Assembly (NCBI GenBank): GCA_002496845.1
Contig: DALQ01000024.1
Span: forward strand, 1-6,534
Length of the DNA stretch: 6,534 nt
Direction of reading: 5' to 3'
Source of the DNA: Euryarchaeota archaeon UBA495
GTDB taxonomy: Archaea; Thermoplasmatota; Poseidoniia; Poseidoniales; Poseidoniaceae
Under the pieces are notes generated by a model. That model saw nothing but the letters and a program-made list of their open reading frames with translations, had not been told where the DNA came from and searched no databases. Both the position numbers and the translations under genes were made by a program. Shown here piece after piece: positions 1 through 5,323 of this stretch; within the stretch, counting starts at the first letter, position 1; the number at the start of each line of letters is the position of its first letter.

Positions 1-1251
1 CAGGTGCTTGGACGCCATCACGTCGTACGCGCCGCCATAGGCCTTGCGGGTGATGACGGTGATCTTGGGCACGGTCGCCTCGGCATAGGCGAACAGCAGC
101 TTCGCGCCGTGCTTGATGATACCGCCCAGTTCCTGGCTGGTGCCGGGGAGGAAGCCGGGCACGTCGAGGAAGGTCACGATCGGGATGTCGAAGGCATCGC
201 AGAAGCGCACGAAGCGCGCGGCCTTCTTCGATGAATTGATGTCGAGCACGCCCGCGAGCACCATCGGCTGGTTGGCGACCACGCCCACGGTGCGGCCACC
301 AAGGTGGCCAAAGCCGCAGACGATGTTCTTCGCCCAGTCGGCCTGCACTTCCATGAAGCCGCCGTCGTCGAGCACTTCACGGATCACGTCCACGACGTCG
401 TAGGGCTTGTTTGGCTCGTCTGGCAAGATCGATTCCAAAGCGTCGCAGACGCGGTCGATGGGGTCACTCGTCCGCTTCTCGGGGGGCCGCTCCATGTTGT
501 TGAGGGGCAGCACGTCCACCAAGTCGCGTGCAAGGTCAATGGCTCCAGCGTCGTCTTCTGCGGTGAAGTGTGAGACGCCGGATTTCGAGCCGTGGGTCAT
601 CGCACCGCCAAGGTCCTCGAAGGTCACCACTTCGTTGGTGACGGTCTTGATGACCTCGGGTCCGGTGATGAACATGTGCGCGGTCTGGTCGACCATGATG
701 ACGAAATCCGTGATGGCCGGGCTGTACACCGCCCCACCTGCGCAGGGCCCCATGATGACTGAAATCTGTGGGATGACGCCGCTGGCCCTCACGTTGCGGA
801 AGAAAATCTCAGCATAGGAGCCGAGCGAAGCCACGCCCTCTTGGATGCGAGCCCCGCCGGAATCGTTCATTCCGATGACCGGTCGTCCGGTCTTGAGGGC
901 CATGTCGAGGACCTTGCAGATCTTCAGGCCGTGCATCTCGCCGAGGCTTCCACCGTAGACGGTGAAGTCCTGTGCAAACGCGTAGACTTGGCGCCCGTTG
1001 ATGGTGCCGTGGCCGGTGACCACGCCATCGCCGGGGATGACGTTGCGGTCCATGCCAAAGTCGCGGCAGCGGTGCTCGACCAATCCGTCAATCTCCTGGA
1101 AGCTGCCCTCGTCGAGGAGCATCTCAAGGCGTTCGCGCGCGGTCATTTTCCCACGGGCATGCTGGGCCTCAATGCGTGCCTGACCGCCACCCACCTCGAC
1201 TTTGGCCTTGCGAGCGCGGAGGTCTTTCAGGCGTTCCTCGCTGGACGTCAT
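1..1251 (-). CDS. pccB: Propionyl-CoA/methylmalonyl-CoA carboxyltransferase subunit, C-terminus cut off by window edge
   Basis: This is the beta (carboxyltransferase) subunit of a biotin-dependent acyl-CoA carboxylase. It moves CO2 from carboxybiotin to propionyl-CoA, giving methylmalonyl-CoA in the cytoplasm. The minus-strand frame is open for 417 codons from ATG (1251-1249) and reaches base 1; family members are about 510-530 residues, so roughly 100 are missing. The N-terminal domain has GKMTARERLEMLLDEGSF (34-51), NDSGGARIQEG (129-139) and GPCAGGAVYSPA (168-179), whose glycines form acyl-CoA and oxyanion contacts. The C-terminal domain has FLDVPGFLPG (361-370) and RKAYGGAYDVMASKH (402-416). 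Asp410 in GGAYDVM appears to match the Asp that favours propionyl-CoA over acetyl-CoA in actinobacterial PccB, which supports the substrate call. The divergent mutase subunit fits the same pathway. The biotin carboxylase partner is not visible and may lie to the left. A decarboxylase beta-complex role (MmdA) is less likely but not excluded. Confidence 0.93.
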   Translation of the reverse strand, partial: MTSSEERLKDLRARKAKVEVGGGQARIEAQHARGKMTARERLEMLLDEGSFQEIDGLVEHRCRDFGMDRNVIPGDGVVTGHGTINGRQVYAFAQDFTVYGGSLGEMHGLKICKVLDMALKTGRPVIGMNDSGGARIQEGVASLGSYAEIFFRNVRASGVIPQISVIMGPCAGGAVYSPAITDFVIMVDQTAHMFITGPEVIKTVTNEVVTFEDLGGAMTHGSKSGVSHFTAEDDAGAIDLARDLVDVLPLNNMERPPEKRTSDPIDRVCDALESILPDEPNKPYDVVDVIREVLDDGGFMEVQADWAKNIVCGFGHLGGRTVGVVANQPMVLAGVLDINSSKKAARFVRFCDAFDIPIVTFLDVPGFLPGTSQELGGIIKHGAKLLFAYAEATVPKITVITRKAYGGAYDVMASKHL

Positions 1252-1254
1252 GGA

Positions 1255-1260
1255 CTCACC
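1255..1260 (-). promoter_or_regulatory. Ribosome binding site of pccB
   Basis: Read on the minus strand, AGGTGAG lies just before ATG 1251, with GGTGAG at 1260-1255 and three bases (TCC) between. It matches the GGTGA core complementary to the archaeal 16S 3' end. The gap is short but usable, and it supports this ATG as the start. Confidence 0.55.
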
Positions 1261-1282
1261 TACGCCCGAAGACCCCGGGTCG

Positions 1283-1292
1283 GTCTTTGACG
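1283..1292 (-). promoter_or_regulatory. Candidate TATA-like box of pccB
   Basis: The minus strand reads CGTCAAAGAC here, one of the few A-rich stretches in the divergent gap. If transcription starts about 26 bases downstream, near 1261, the transcript has a leader of about 10 bases that just includes the GGTGAG ribosome site. It resembles the TTCAAA-type boxes before the other first genes in the window. The call is inferred from position and composition only. Confidence 0.35.
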
Positions 1293-1308
1293 GTTCCGTG
1301 TCCGGAAC
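1293..1308. repeat. Perfect inverted repeat GTTCCG-N4-CGGAAC, possible operator
   Basis: Two 6-base arms, GTTCCG (1293-1298) and CGGAAC (1303-1308), flank the spacer TGTC. The site lies between the divergent pccB and mutase genes, directly next to the TATA-like box proposed for pccB and about 28 bases before the one proposed for the mutase gene. That placement suits a dimeric regulator acting on either or both promoters. With six-base arms a chance occurrence in GC-rich DNA is possible, and no regulator gene is in the window. Confidence 0.4.
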
Positions 1309-1335
1309 GCCGCATGGAGGCCCTGCCGCCCGTTC

Positions 1336-1345
1336 GCTTGAAAAC
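1336..1345 (+). promoter_or_regulatory. Candidate TATA-like box of the mutase operon
   Basis: GCTTGAAAAC is centred about 26 bases before ATG 1367, the distance expected between an archaeal TATA box and a transcription start lying at the start codon itself. A near-identical box, GCTTCAAAAC, sits at almost the same distance before the asparagine synthetase gene. This supports 1367 as the translation start and a leaderless transcript. Confidence 0.45.
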
Positions 1346-1366
1346 CGTCGTGCATCTAGGGAGGCC

Positions 1367-1807
1367 ATGGCGGGAAGCATGCGCATCGTGGTTGCGAAGC
1401 CCGGTTTGGACGGGCATGACCGTGGTGCAAAGGTGGTGGCTCGTGCGCTGCGTGACGCGGGACACGAGGTGATCTACACCGGCCTGCGCCGCACGCCAGC
1501 GCAAATCGTCGCCACCGTTCGGGACGAAGACGCTCGCTTCCTTGGGCTCTCCAGCCTTTCAGGTGCCCACGGTCACCTGTTCCCGACCATCTGCCAACTC
1601 CTTCGCGACGAAGGCCTCGACGACGTCGTGGTCTTTGGTGGCGGCATCATCCCCGATGCGGACCGACCCGCGCTGTACGACGCTGGCATGCGGGCCATCT
1701 TTGGCCCGGGCACGTCCACGGAGACCATCAGCGCCTTCGTCGCCGAGGCATCAGGCCGCGACGACTCCGGCGTTGGCGCTTCAGGCGGTTGGGTCTGGGA
1801 GGCGTGA
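1367..1807 (+). CDS. Methylmalonyl-CoA mutase, small B12-binding subunit
   Basis: This 146-residue protein is the cobalamin-binding half of methylmalonyl-CoA mutase, encoded apart from the large catalytic subunit as in many archaea and some bacteria. The holoenzyme isomerises methylmalonyl-CoA to succinyl-CoA. The N-terminus has the Rossmann-like strand and the DxHxxG motif (KPGLDGHDRGAKV, 11-23), whose His17 should be the lower cobalt ligand. SSLSGAH (62-68) and VFGGGIIP (89-96) are the usual dimethylbenzimidazole-tail contacts. The length matches the roughly 135-145 residues normal for the subunit. In-frame ATGs at 1202 and 1250 would add 55 or 39 low-complexity residues and run into pccB, so 1367 was chosen; ATG 1379 is also possible. 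The last 17 residues form a Gly/Ser-rich tail beyond the domain. It is followed after three bases by the MeaB-like gene. The large subunit is not in view. Confidence 0.92.
   Translation: MAGSMRIVVAKPGLDGHDRGAKVVARALRDAGHEVIYTGLRRTPAQIVATVRDEDARFLGLSSLSGAHGHLFPTICQLLRDEGLDDVVVFGGGIIPDADRPALYDAGMRAIFGPGTSTETISAFVAEASGRDDSGVGASGGWVWEA
1797..1802 (+). promoter_or_regulatory. Ribosome binding site deciding the TTG start of meaB
   Basis: GGGAGG sits inside the end of the mutase subunit gene, eight bases before TTG 1811. No ATG or GTG in frame lies nearby, and this site is the main reason to accept the TTG. Confidence 0.6.
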
Positions 1808-1810
1808 GGC

Positions 1811-2707
1811 TTGACCAAGGGGGCGCCGTCCGACCGCCTCTCCGCGGCCCGCGCCGGCTCCCGAAGGGACCTTGCACGCCTGTTGACCGACGTTGAAGAC
1901 GGCCGGCTTTCGGCTTCGGACCTTTTCGAAGCAGACCGACCTCTCGGTCGCTCCATCGCCATCACGGGTCCTCCTGGCGTCGGCAAGTCGTGCTTCATCG
2001 ATCACCTGCTTCGGGCCCACGCCTCGGAAGGTGAGCCCATCGCCCTCCTCGCCGTGGACCCGTCCTCCGCGCTGTCCGGCGGGGCCCTGCTCGGGGACCG
2101 AATTCGTCTTTCATCGCCCGACGACGAGGCCCTCTCCGAGCGCATTTACGTCCGTTCCATCGCCACACGACGTTCCAGCGGCAGCATCCCTTCGGTGCTT
2201 GGAGACCTCGTTCAGGTGCTGCACGGCTGCGGCTGGCCCTTGGTGATCATCGAAACGGTGGGCGCTGGCCAATCCGAAGTCCGCTGCGCCGCGGTGGCCG
2301 ACCGCATCGTCCTCATGGAAGGCCCGGCACGTGGCGACGGGGTGCAAGCCGAAAAAGCGGGCTTGTTGGAACTGGCCGACCTCGTGTTGGTCAACAAAGC
2401 CGACCTCGAAGGGGCAGAACGGCATGCGGCCGAACTCAGGGAATCGCTGGCGCTCGATGGGCCGGACCCTGCCGACGTGCTGCTGATGTCTGCCCAGACC
2501 GGTCTCGGACTCTCTGAGGCGCTGACCGCCCTTCGCACGCTGGAGGCTCGACCGGGCAGCGAGCGGGCGCGCGCCAGAGAACGCTTGGCAAATGCCGCTG
2601 AAGCCCGGCTGGTTGGCCATGAGGACTATGAGGACATCCTCGCCCGTATCGCGAACGGTACCCTCGCACCAGAGGACGCCGTCGAGGTGATTTGGCGTGG
2701 AGAATGA
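1811..2707 (+). CDS. meaB: MeaB/ArgK-type G3E GTPase, methylmalonyl-CoA mutase chaperone
   Basis: This is a P-loop GTPase of the MeaB/ArgK (human MMAA) family, which gates cobalamin loading and protects or reactivates methylmalonyl-CoA mutase. Of 298 residues, the first 48 or so are a helical arm. The G domain follows with Walker A GPPGVGKS (53-60), VDPSS (82-86), LLGDRIRL (93-100), the ETVGAGQSE switch (148-156) and the guanine-specificity motif NKAD (195-198). The C-terminus (about 250-298) is a short helical region like the family's dimerisation arm. The protein is slightly shorter than the usual 310-330 residues. The Walker A Ser is followed by Cys61 instead of the common Thr, and the family GDELQ-like stretch reads GDGVQ (175-179); both look like tolerated variation. 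It starts with TTG three bases after the mutase subunit's stop, so the two are almost certainly cotranscribed, which favours mutase over other B12-enzyme clients. Its end overlaps the next gene by 11 bases. Confidence 0.93.
   Translation: MTKGAPSDRLSAARAGSRRDLARLLTDVEDGRLSASDLFEADRPLGRSIAITGPPGVGKSCFIDHLLRAHASEGEPIALLAVDPSSALSGGALLGDRIRLSSPDDEALSERIYVRSIATRRSSGSIPSVLGDLVQVLHGCGWPLVIIETVGAGQSEVRCAAVADRIVLMEGPARGDGVQAEKAGLLELADLVLVNKADLEGAERHAAELRESLALDGPDPADVLLMSAQTGLGLSEALTALRTLEARPGSERARARERLANAAEARLVGHEDYEDILARIANGTLAPEDAVEVIWRGE
2684..2691 (+). promoter_or_regulatory. Strong archaeal-type Shine-Dalgarno site for the GTG start at 2697
   Basis: GAGGTGAT matches eight consecutive bases of the ideal complement (GGAGGTGAT) of the archaeal 16S 3' end and ends five bases before GTG 2697. 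It lies inside the final codons of meaB. It decides the start in favour of the GTG over ATG 2718, and it is the best ribosome site in the window. Confidence 0.7.
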
Positions 2708-3329
2708 CGAGAACGGCATGGTGCCGTTGACCGACCCAAAGGAACACTCCGTGGGCGGCCTGTGGGGCCACCTGCTGCGAAGGGCCGTCCACCTGGGCAT
2801 GGTCGCGATTCCGTGGGTGTACTACGAACACGCCGCCGACCTCGGGGCACGCCTCGGGATGGACAGCGCGGAACAATTCGCCTCCGCCTTGGTGCTGCTG
2901 CTCATCGTGGCCGAAGCGGTGCGTTTGCGAACGGGCATCACCGTCTTCGGGCAGCGCGATTACGAGGCCACGCAGGTGTCCGCGCTGGCGTGGGGAGCCC
3001 TCGCCATTGGCGTGGTGCTGCTGACGTTGAGCGACCACCCCGAATTGGGCTACCCGCTCATCTTTTCCTTGGCGATCGGTGACCCACTGCTCGGTGAACT
3101 TCGTCGCGCAGGTCACGGAAACCGAACGGCCTCCATCTGGGCATCGCTGGTGCTCATCGGTGTGTGGTCCGCCTTCGCCGTGGTCATGGACACGCCTTGG
3201 GTGCTGGTGCCGTTCCTGCCTTTCATCTGCGTCGCTTCTGAATGGCCTCGCCTTCGCTGGATCGACGACAACGCGACCATGCTGTTCATCCCGCTGCTTG
3301 CGGTGTTGTTGGTCGTCCCGTGGTTGTGA
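2697..3329 (+). CDS. Multi-pass membrane protein resembling dolichol/phytol kinase (SEC59/VTE5-like), divergent
   Basis: This is a 210-residue integral membrane protein with about six or seven hydrophobic segments (roughly 30-43, 60-75, 95-111, 117-128, 147-164, 168-180, 193-209) after a polar 25-residue N-terminus. The order of charged residues resembles CTP-dependent polyprenol kinases: an RRAVHL entry into the first segment (28-33), an E-x-x-R pattern (73-78), GDP (128-130) in the position of the family's GD(A/P) motif, and a late Glu182 followed by DDN (190-192). In that family these groups hold CTP-Mg, and the enzyme phosphorylates a polyprenol such as dolichol. The conserved Lys-Thr-x-Glu-Gly segment expected after the GD motif reads NRTASI (142-147), so activity may be altered. 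The GTG start has a strong ribosome site and overlaps meaB by 11 bases, implying coupling to the mutase genes without an obvious metabolic reason. A cytidylyltransferase-like relative is the alternative. Confidence 0.6.
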   Translation: MENDENGMVPLTDPKEHSVGGLWGHLLRRAVHLGMVAIPWVYYEHAADLGARLGMDSAEQFASALVLLLIVAEAVRLRTGITVFGQRDYEATQVSALAWGALAIGVVLLTLSDHPELGYPLIFSLAIGDPLLGELRRAGHGNRTASIWASLVLIGVWSAFAVVMDTPWVLVPFLPFICVASEWPRLRWIDDNATMLFIPLLAVLLVVPWL

Positions 3330-3335
3330 CCCCAC

Positions 3336-3346
3336 TACATTCAAAG
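3336..3346 (+). promoter_or_regulatory. Candidate TATA-like box of the small membrane protein gene
   Basis: TACATTCAAAG is the most A/T-rich patch in the gap after the kinase-like gene. A start about 26 bases downstream of its centre would lie near 3367, leaving a leader of about 6-12 bases. It contains the TTCAAA core also found before the asparagine synthetase gene. Confidence 0.3.
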
Positions 3347-3372
3347 GGCGGTTCTTGGTGGCCCGTTCAGGG

Positions 3373-3495
3373 ATGAACATGAGCGAAGAAGAGAGCAAGA
3401 CCGAGGTTGCTCAGTCCACCTACTTCGTCGTCTTCGGACTTGCCGTCATCGCGCTGGCCGTGACGGCCTTCGCCTACCCCGTTTGGGGTTACTGA
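3373..3495 (+). CDS. Very small single-pass membrane protein, function unknown
   Basis: I do not recognise a family. The 40 residues comprise an acidic, polar head (MNMSEEESKTEVAQS) and one hydrophobic helix at about 17-36 (YFVVFGLAVIALAVTAFAYP), ending in VWGY. The acidic head and lack of positive charge beyond the helix suggest an anchored peptide or a minor subunit of a membrane complex. There is no signal peptidase site or cysteine. ATG 3373 and ATG 3379 are both possible; GGGA at 3370-3373 suits the second by spacing (38 residues), while a short-leader transcript would suit either. It has its own 43-base upstream gap and a 55-base gap to asnB, so it may be a separate transcript. The archaeal translocon subunit Sec61-beta has similar size and layout, but I see no specific motif for it. 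The gene could be spurious, though the clean helix argues against that. Confidence 0.55.
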   Translation: MNMSEEESKTEVAQSTYFVVFGLAVIALAVTAFAYPVWGY

Positions 3496-3518
3496 TCTTC
3501 GCCGTTTCATCGGACGAG

Positions 3519-3528
3519 GCTTCAAAAC
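3519..3528 (+). promoter_or_regulatory. Candidate TATA-like box of the asnB-gshA operon
   Basis: GCTTCAAAAC begins 32 bases before ATG 3551. The copy before the mutase operon (GCTTGAAAAC) begins 31 bases before its ATG. No Shine-Dalgarno sequence is present between the box and the ATG, so a leaderless transcript is inferred. Confidence 0.45.
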
Positions 3529-3550
3529 AGTCCGACCCGGATTTGTCGTC

Positions 3551-5323
3551 ATGTGCGGTCTTGGTGGAATGCTTGGAGCGCCCGATGAGGGCGTGCTCCA
3601 CCGCATCAACCGCCTTCAGCGCCACCGTGGACCTGACGGACAGGGCGTCTGGAGCGACGACCGGGTTGGTTTGGCGCACACTCGGTTGGCCATTTTGGAC
3701 TTGGACGGAGGTCCACAACCCATCGTCGGGCAGCATGGTGCGGTCGCAGTCGTCAACGGCGAGATCTACAACCATCTTGCCCTGCGTGAGTCCTGCTCCA
3801 CCTACCGGTTCACCCGCAAGGTGGACAGCGAAGTGGTGCTCGCCCTGCACGCTCAAGCCTCGCTCAAAGGCGCCACATCCGCTGCTGACCATGCCGCATG
3901 GGTTCGAAAATTGGACGGCATGTACGCCTTCGCCCTTTGGGACGCCTCCAAGGACCAGCTGATTTTGGCCCGTGATCCGATGGGCATCAAGCCGCTTGTC
4001 CTTTGCGAAGTGGACGGTGGCATGATGTTCGCCTCGGAGGTGAAAGGCCTGCGTGCGCATGAAGCGCACGTCCCAAAGCTGGACGAAGGAGCCCTTGCGC
4101 TCCGCCTTGCATGGGAGTATCCTCTGGACGTGACGACCCTGCTGCAAGGCACCCGGCACGTGCGTCCGGGTACCGTTGAGGTGTGGTCGCTGAACGAACA
4201 GGGACGAGCGGTGATGGTGTCACGTGCCGACATCGAACGCCAGCGCCTTGACCCGGCCGCATCGTGGGATCCACATGTTGGAGCGCCACATCTGCTTGAG
4301 TCCTTCATCCAAAGCGTGGAGCAGCGGCTCATGGCGGACGTTCCTGTGGGCATTGTGCTCTCAGGAGGCCTTGATTCTGCGCTGGTGGCCGCGGTCGCGC
4401 ATGAGGCCGCTGATCGGGCCGGTCAACCTGTGCCGGAAGTCTGGACGGTGGCCGGAAGCGAGGACAACCCTGACTGGAAGGCGGCCGAAGCGGTTGCGTC
4501 TGCCTTGGATTTGAAGCATCATCAGCACCTTTTGCAACCGGAGGATTTCGATCGCCACTTGCCCAACTTGGTTTGGCATGGAGAAGACCTCGACACCTCG
4601 GTGATGTTCTTTCAACCGCTCTTCCAAACCATGGCGTCCAGCGTCAAAGTTGGGCTCTGCGGCCAAGGAGCAGACGAACTCCACGCCGGTTATCCTCGGT
4701 ACCGTGACCCACACGCCCACGCGGCCCTGGTGCGGCAACGCCTCGAAGCGATGGACCACCCTGCTGCCGCGGCGTCCCTCAACGGAACGCTTCAGGGCGA
4801 GGGATGGCTTGAGAAGGCTCACGTGCCTGAAACGCGTGTTGGTGACCTTCAGCCGATGCTCGAGTTTGAATTGGAACACGGCCAACTGAGCAATTTCCAG
4901 CTGCGTCTGGTGGACCGTCATTCGATGGCCCACGGACTTGAGGTCCGCGTGCCCTTCCTGGGCGCGCCTCACCGTGAAGCAGCGCATCGTTTGCCGATGG
5001 ATTGGCGCTTGCCCTCGCACGGCGAGGAGAAAGCAGCCCTTCGCCAAGCCGCCGACTTGACGAACTTGCCCAAGGACATCGTCAGGCGGCCAAAACTTCC
5101 AGCCGGTACCGCCACCGCGCCGGACCTCCTGCGCGAAGCCCTTTCACAGCACCACGATGCCGCAGCATCCGTGGTCGACCGCTACCCCCGGTTGAAAGCC
5201 GGCTTGGCCAATCAGCCCGACGTCATGCTTGGCTTGGCCTTGTTTGAGGCCATTCACCTCGTCGACGGCGGACGTTCTGCCCCGACGGGCAGCGTTGCAG
5301 ATGTCTTGGAGGCCGTGTCATGA
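3551..5323 (+). CDS. asnB: Asparagine synthetase, glutamine-hydrolysing
   Basis: This enzyme makes asparagine from aspartate, ATP and glutamine in the cytoplasm. The 590 residues have the complete two-domain layout. The N-terminal class II glutaminase has Cys2 as nucleophile after Met removal (MCGLGG), RHRGPDG (24-30), HTRLAILDLDGG (43-54), NGEIYN (69-74) and DSE (92-94). The synthetase domain has the PP-loop SGGLDS (271-276), Glu345 in HGEDLDTS as the likely catalytic acid, GQGADELHAGYPRY (371-384) and RHSMAHGLEVRVPFL (456-470). Cys2 at the true N-terminus fixes the start. No ribosome site precedes it, in line with a leaderless message. The stop overlaps the gshA start in ATGA. Glutaminase and synthetase residues all look intact, so true asparagine synthesis is the first choice. 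Related enzymes that amidate other acids (peptides, lipids, lipopolysaccharide) share this architecture, and the unusual partner leaves that open. Confidence 0.92.
   Translation: MCGLGGMLGAPDEGVLHRINRLQRHRGPDGQGVWSDDRVGLAHTRLAILDLDGGPQPIVGQHGAVAVVNGEIYNHLALRESCSTYRFTRKVDSEVVLALHAQASLKGATSAADHAAWVRKLDGMYAFALWDASKDQLILARDPMGIKPLVLCEVDGGMMFASEVKGLRAHEAHVPKLDEGALALRLAWEYPLDVTTLLQGTRHVRPGTVEVWSLNEQGRAVMVSRADIERQRLDPAASWDPHVGAPHLLESFIQSVEQRLMADVPVGIVLSGGLDSALVAAVAHEAADRAGQPVPEVWTVAGSEDNPDWKAAEAVASALDLKHHQHLLQPEDFDRHLPNLVWHGEDLDTSVMFFQPLFQTMASSVKVGLCGQGADELHAGYPRYRDPHAHAALVRQRLEAMDHPAAAASLNGTLQGEGWLEKAHVPETRVGDLQPMLEFELEHGQLSNFQLRLVDRHSMAHGLEVRVPFLGAPHREAAHRLPMDWRLPSHGEEKAALRQAADLTNLPKDIVRRPKLPAGTATAPDLLREALSQHHDAAASVVDRYPRLKAGLANQPDVMLGLALFEAIHLVDGGRSAPTGSVADVLEAVS
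5308..5312 (+). promoter_or_regulatory. Ribosome binding site of gshA
   Basis: GGAGG lies seven bases before ATG 5320 and ten before the adjacent ATG 5323. The spacing favours 5320, which overlaps the asnB stop. Confidence 0.6.

Noticed and set aside
1..1200. Several plus-strand open frames of 76-149 codons
   Set aside because: All lie opposite the pccB carboxyltransferase frame, which is continuous and contains every expected motif.
1202..1366. Longer N-terminus for the mutase B12 subunit from ATG 1202 or 1250
   Set aside because: The extra 39-55 residues are low-complexity and unlike the family, would overlap or abut pccB, and would place the TATA-like box inside the gene.
2111..2800. Minus-strand open frame of 229 codons
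   Set aside because: It is antisense to meaB, whose G-protein motifs are clear, and its own translation matches nothing I recognise.
2718..3329. ATG 2718 as start of the membrane protein
   Set aside because: GAGGTGAT is five bases from GTG 2697 but 26 from this ATG, so the GTG is better supported.
2436..3398. Long minus-strand open frame of 320 codons opposite meaB and the membrane protein gene
   Set aside because: It lies antisense to two recognisable genes, is rich in His, Gln, Arg and Pro as expected of a GC-rich shadow frame, and shows no domain.
4361..5047. Minus-strand open frame of 228 codons
   Set aside because: It is antisense to the synthetase domain of asnB and has shadow-like composition.
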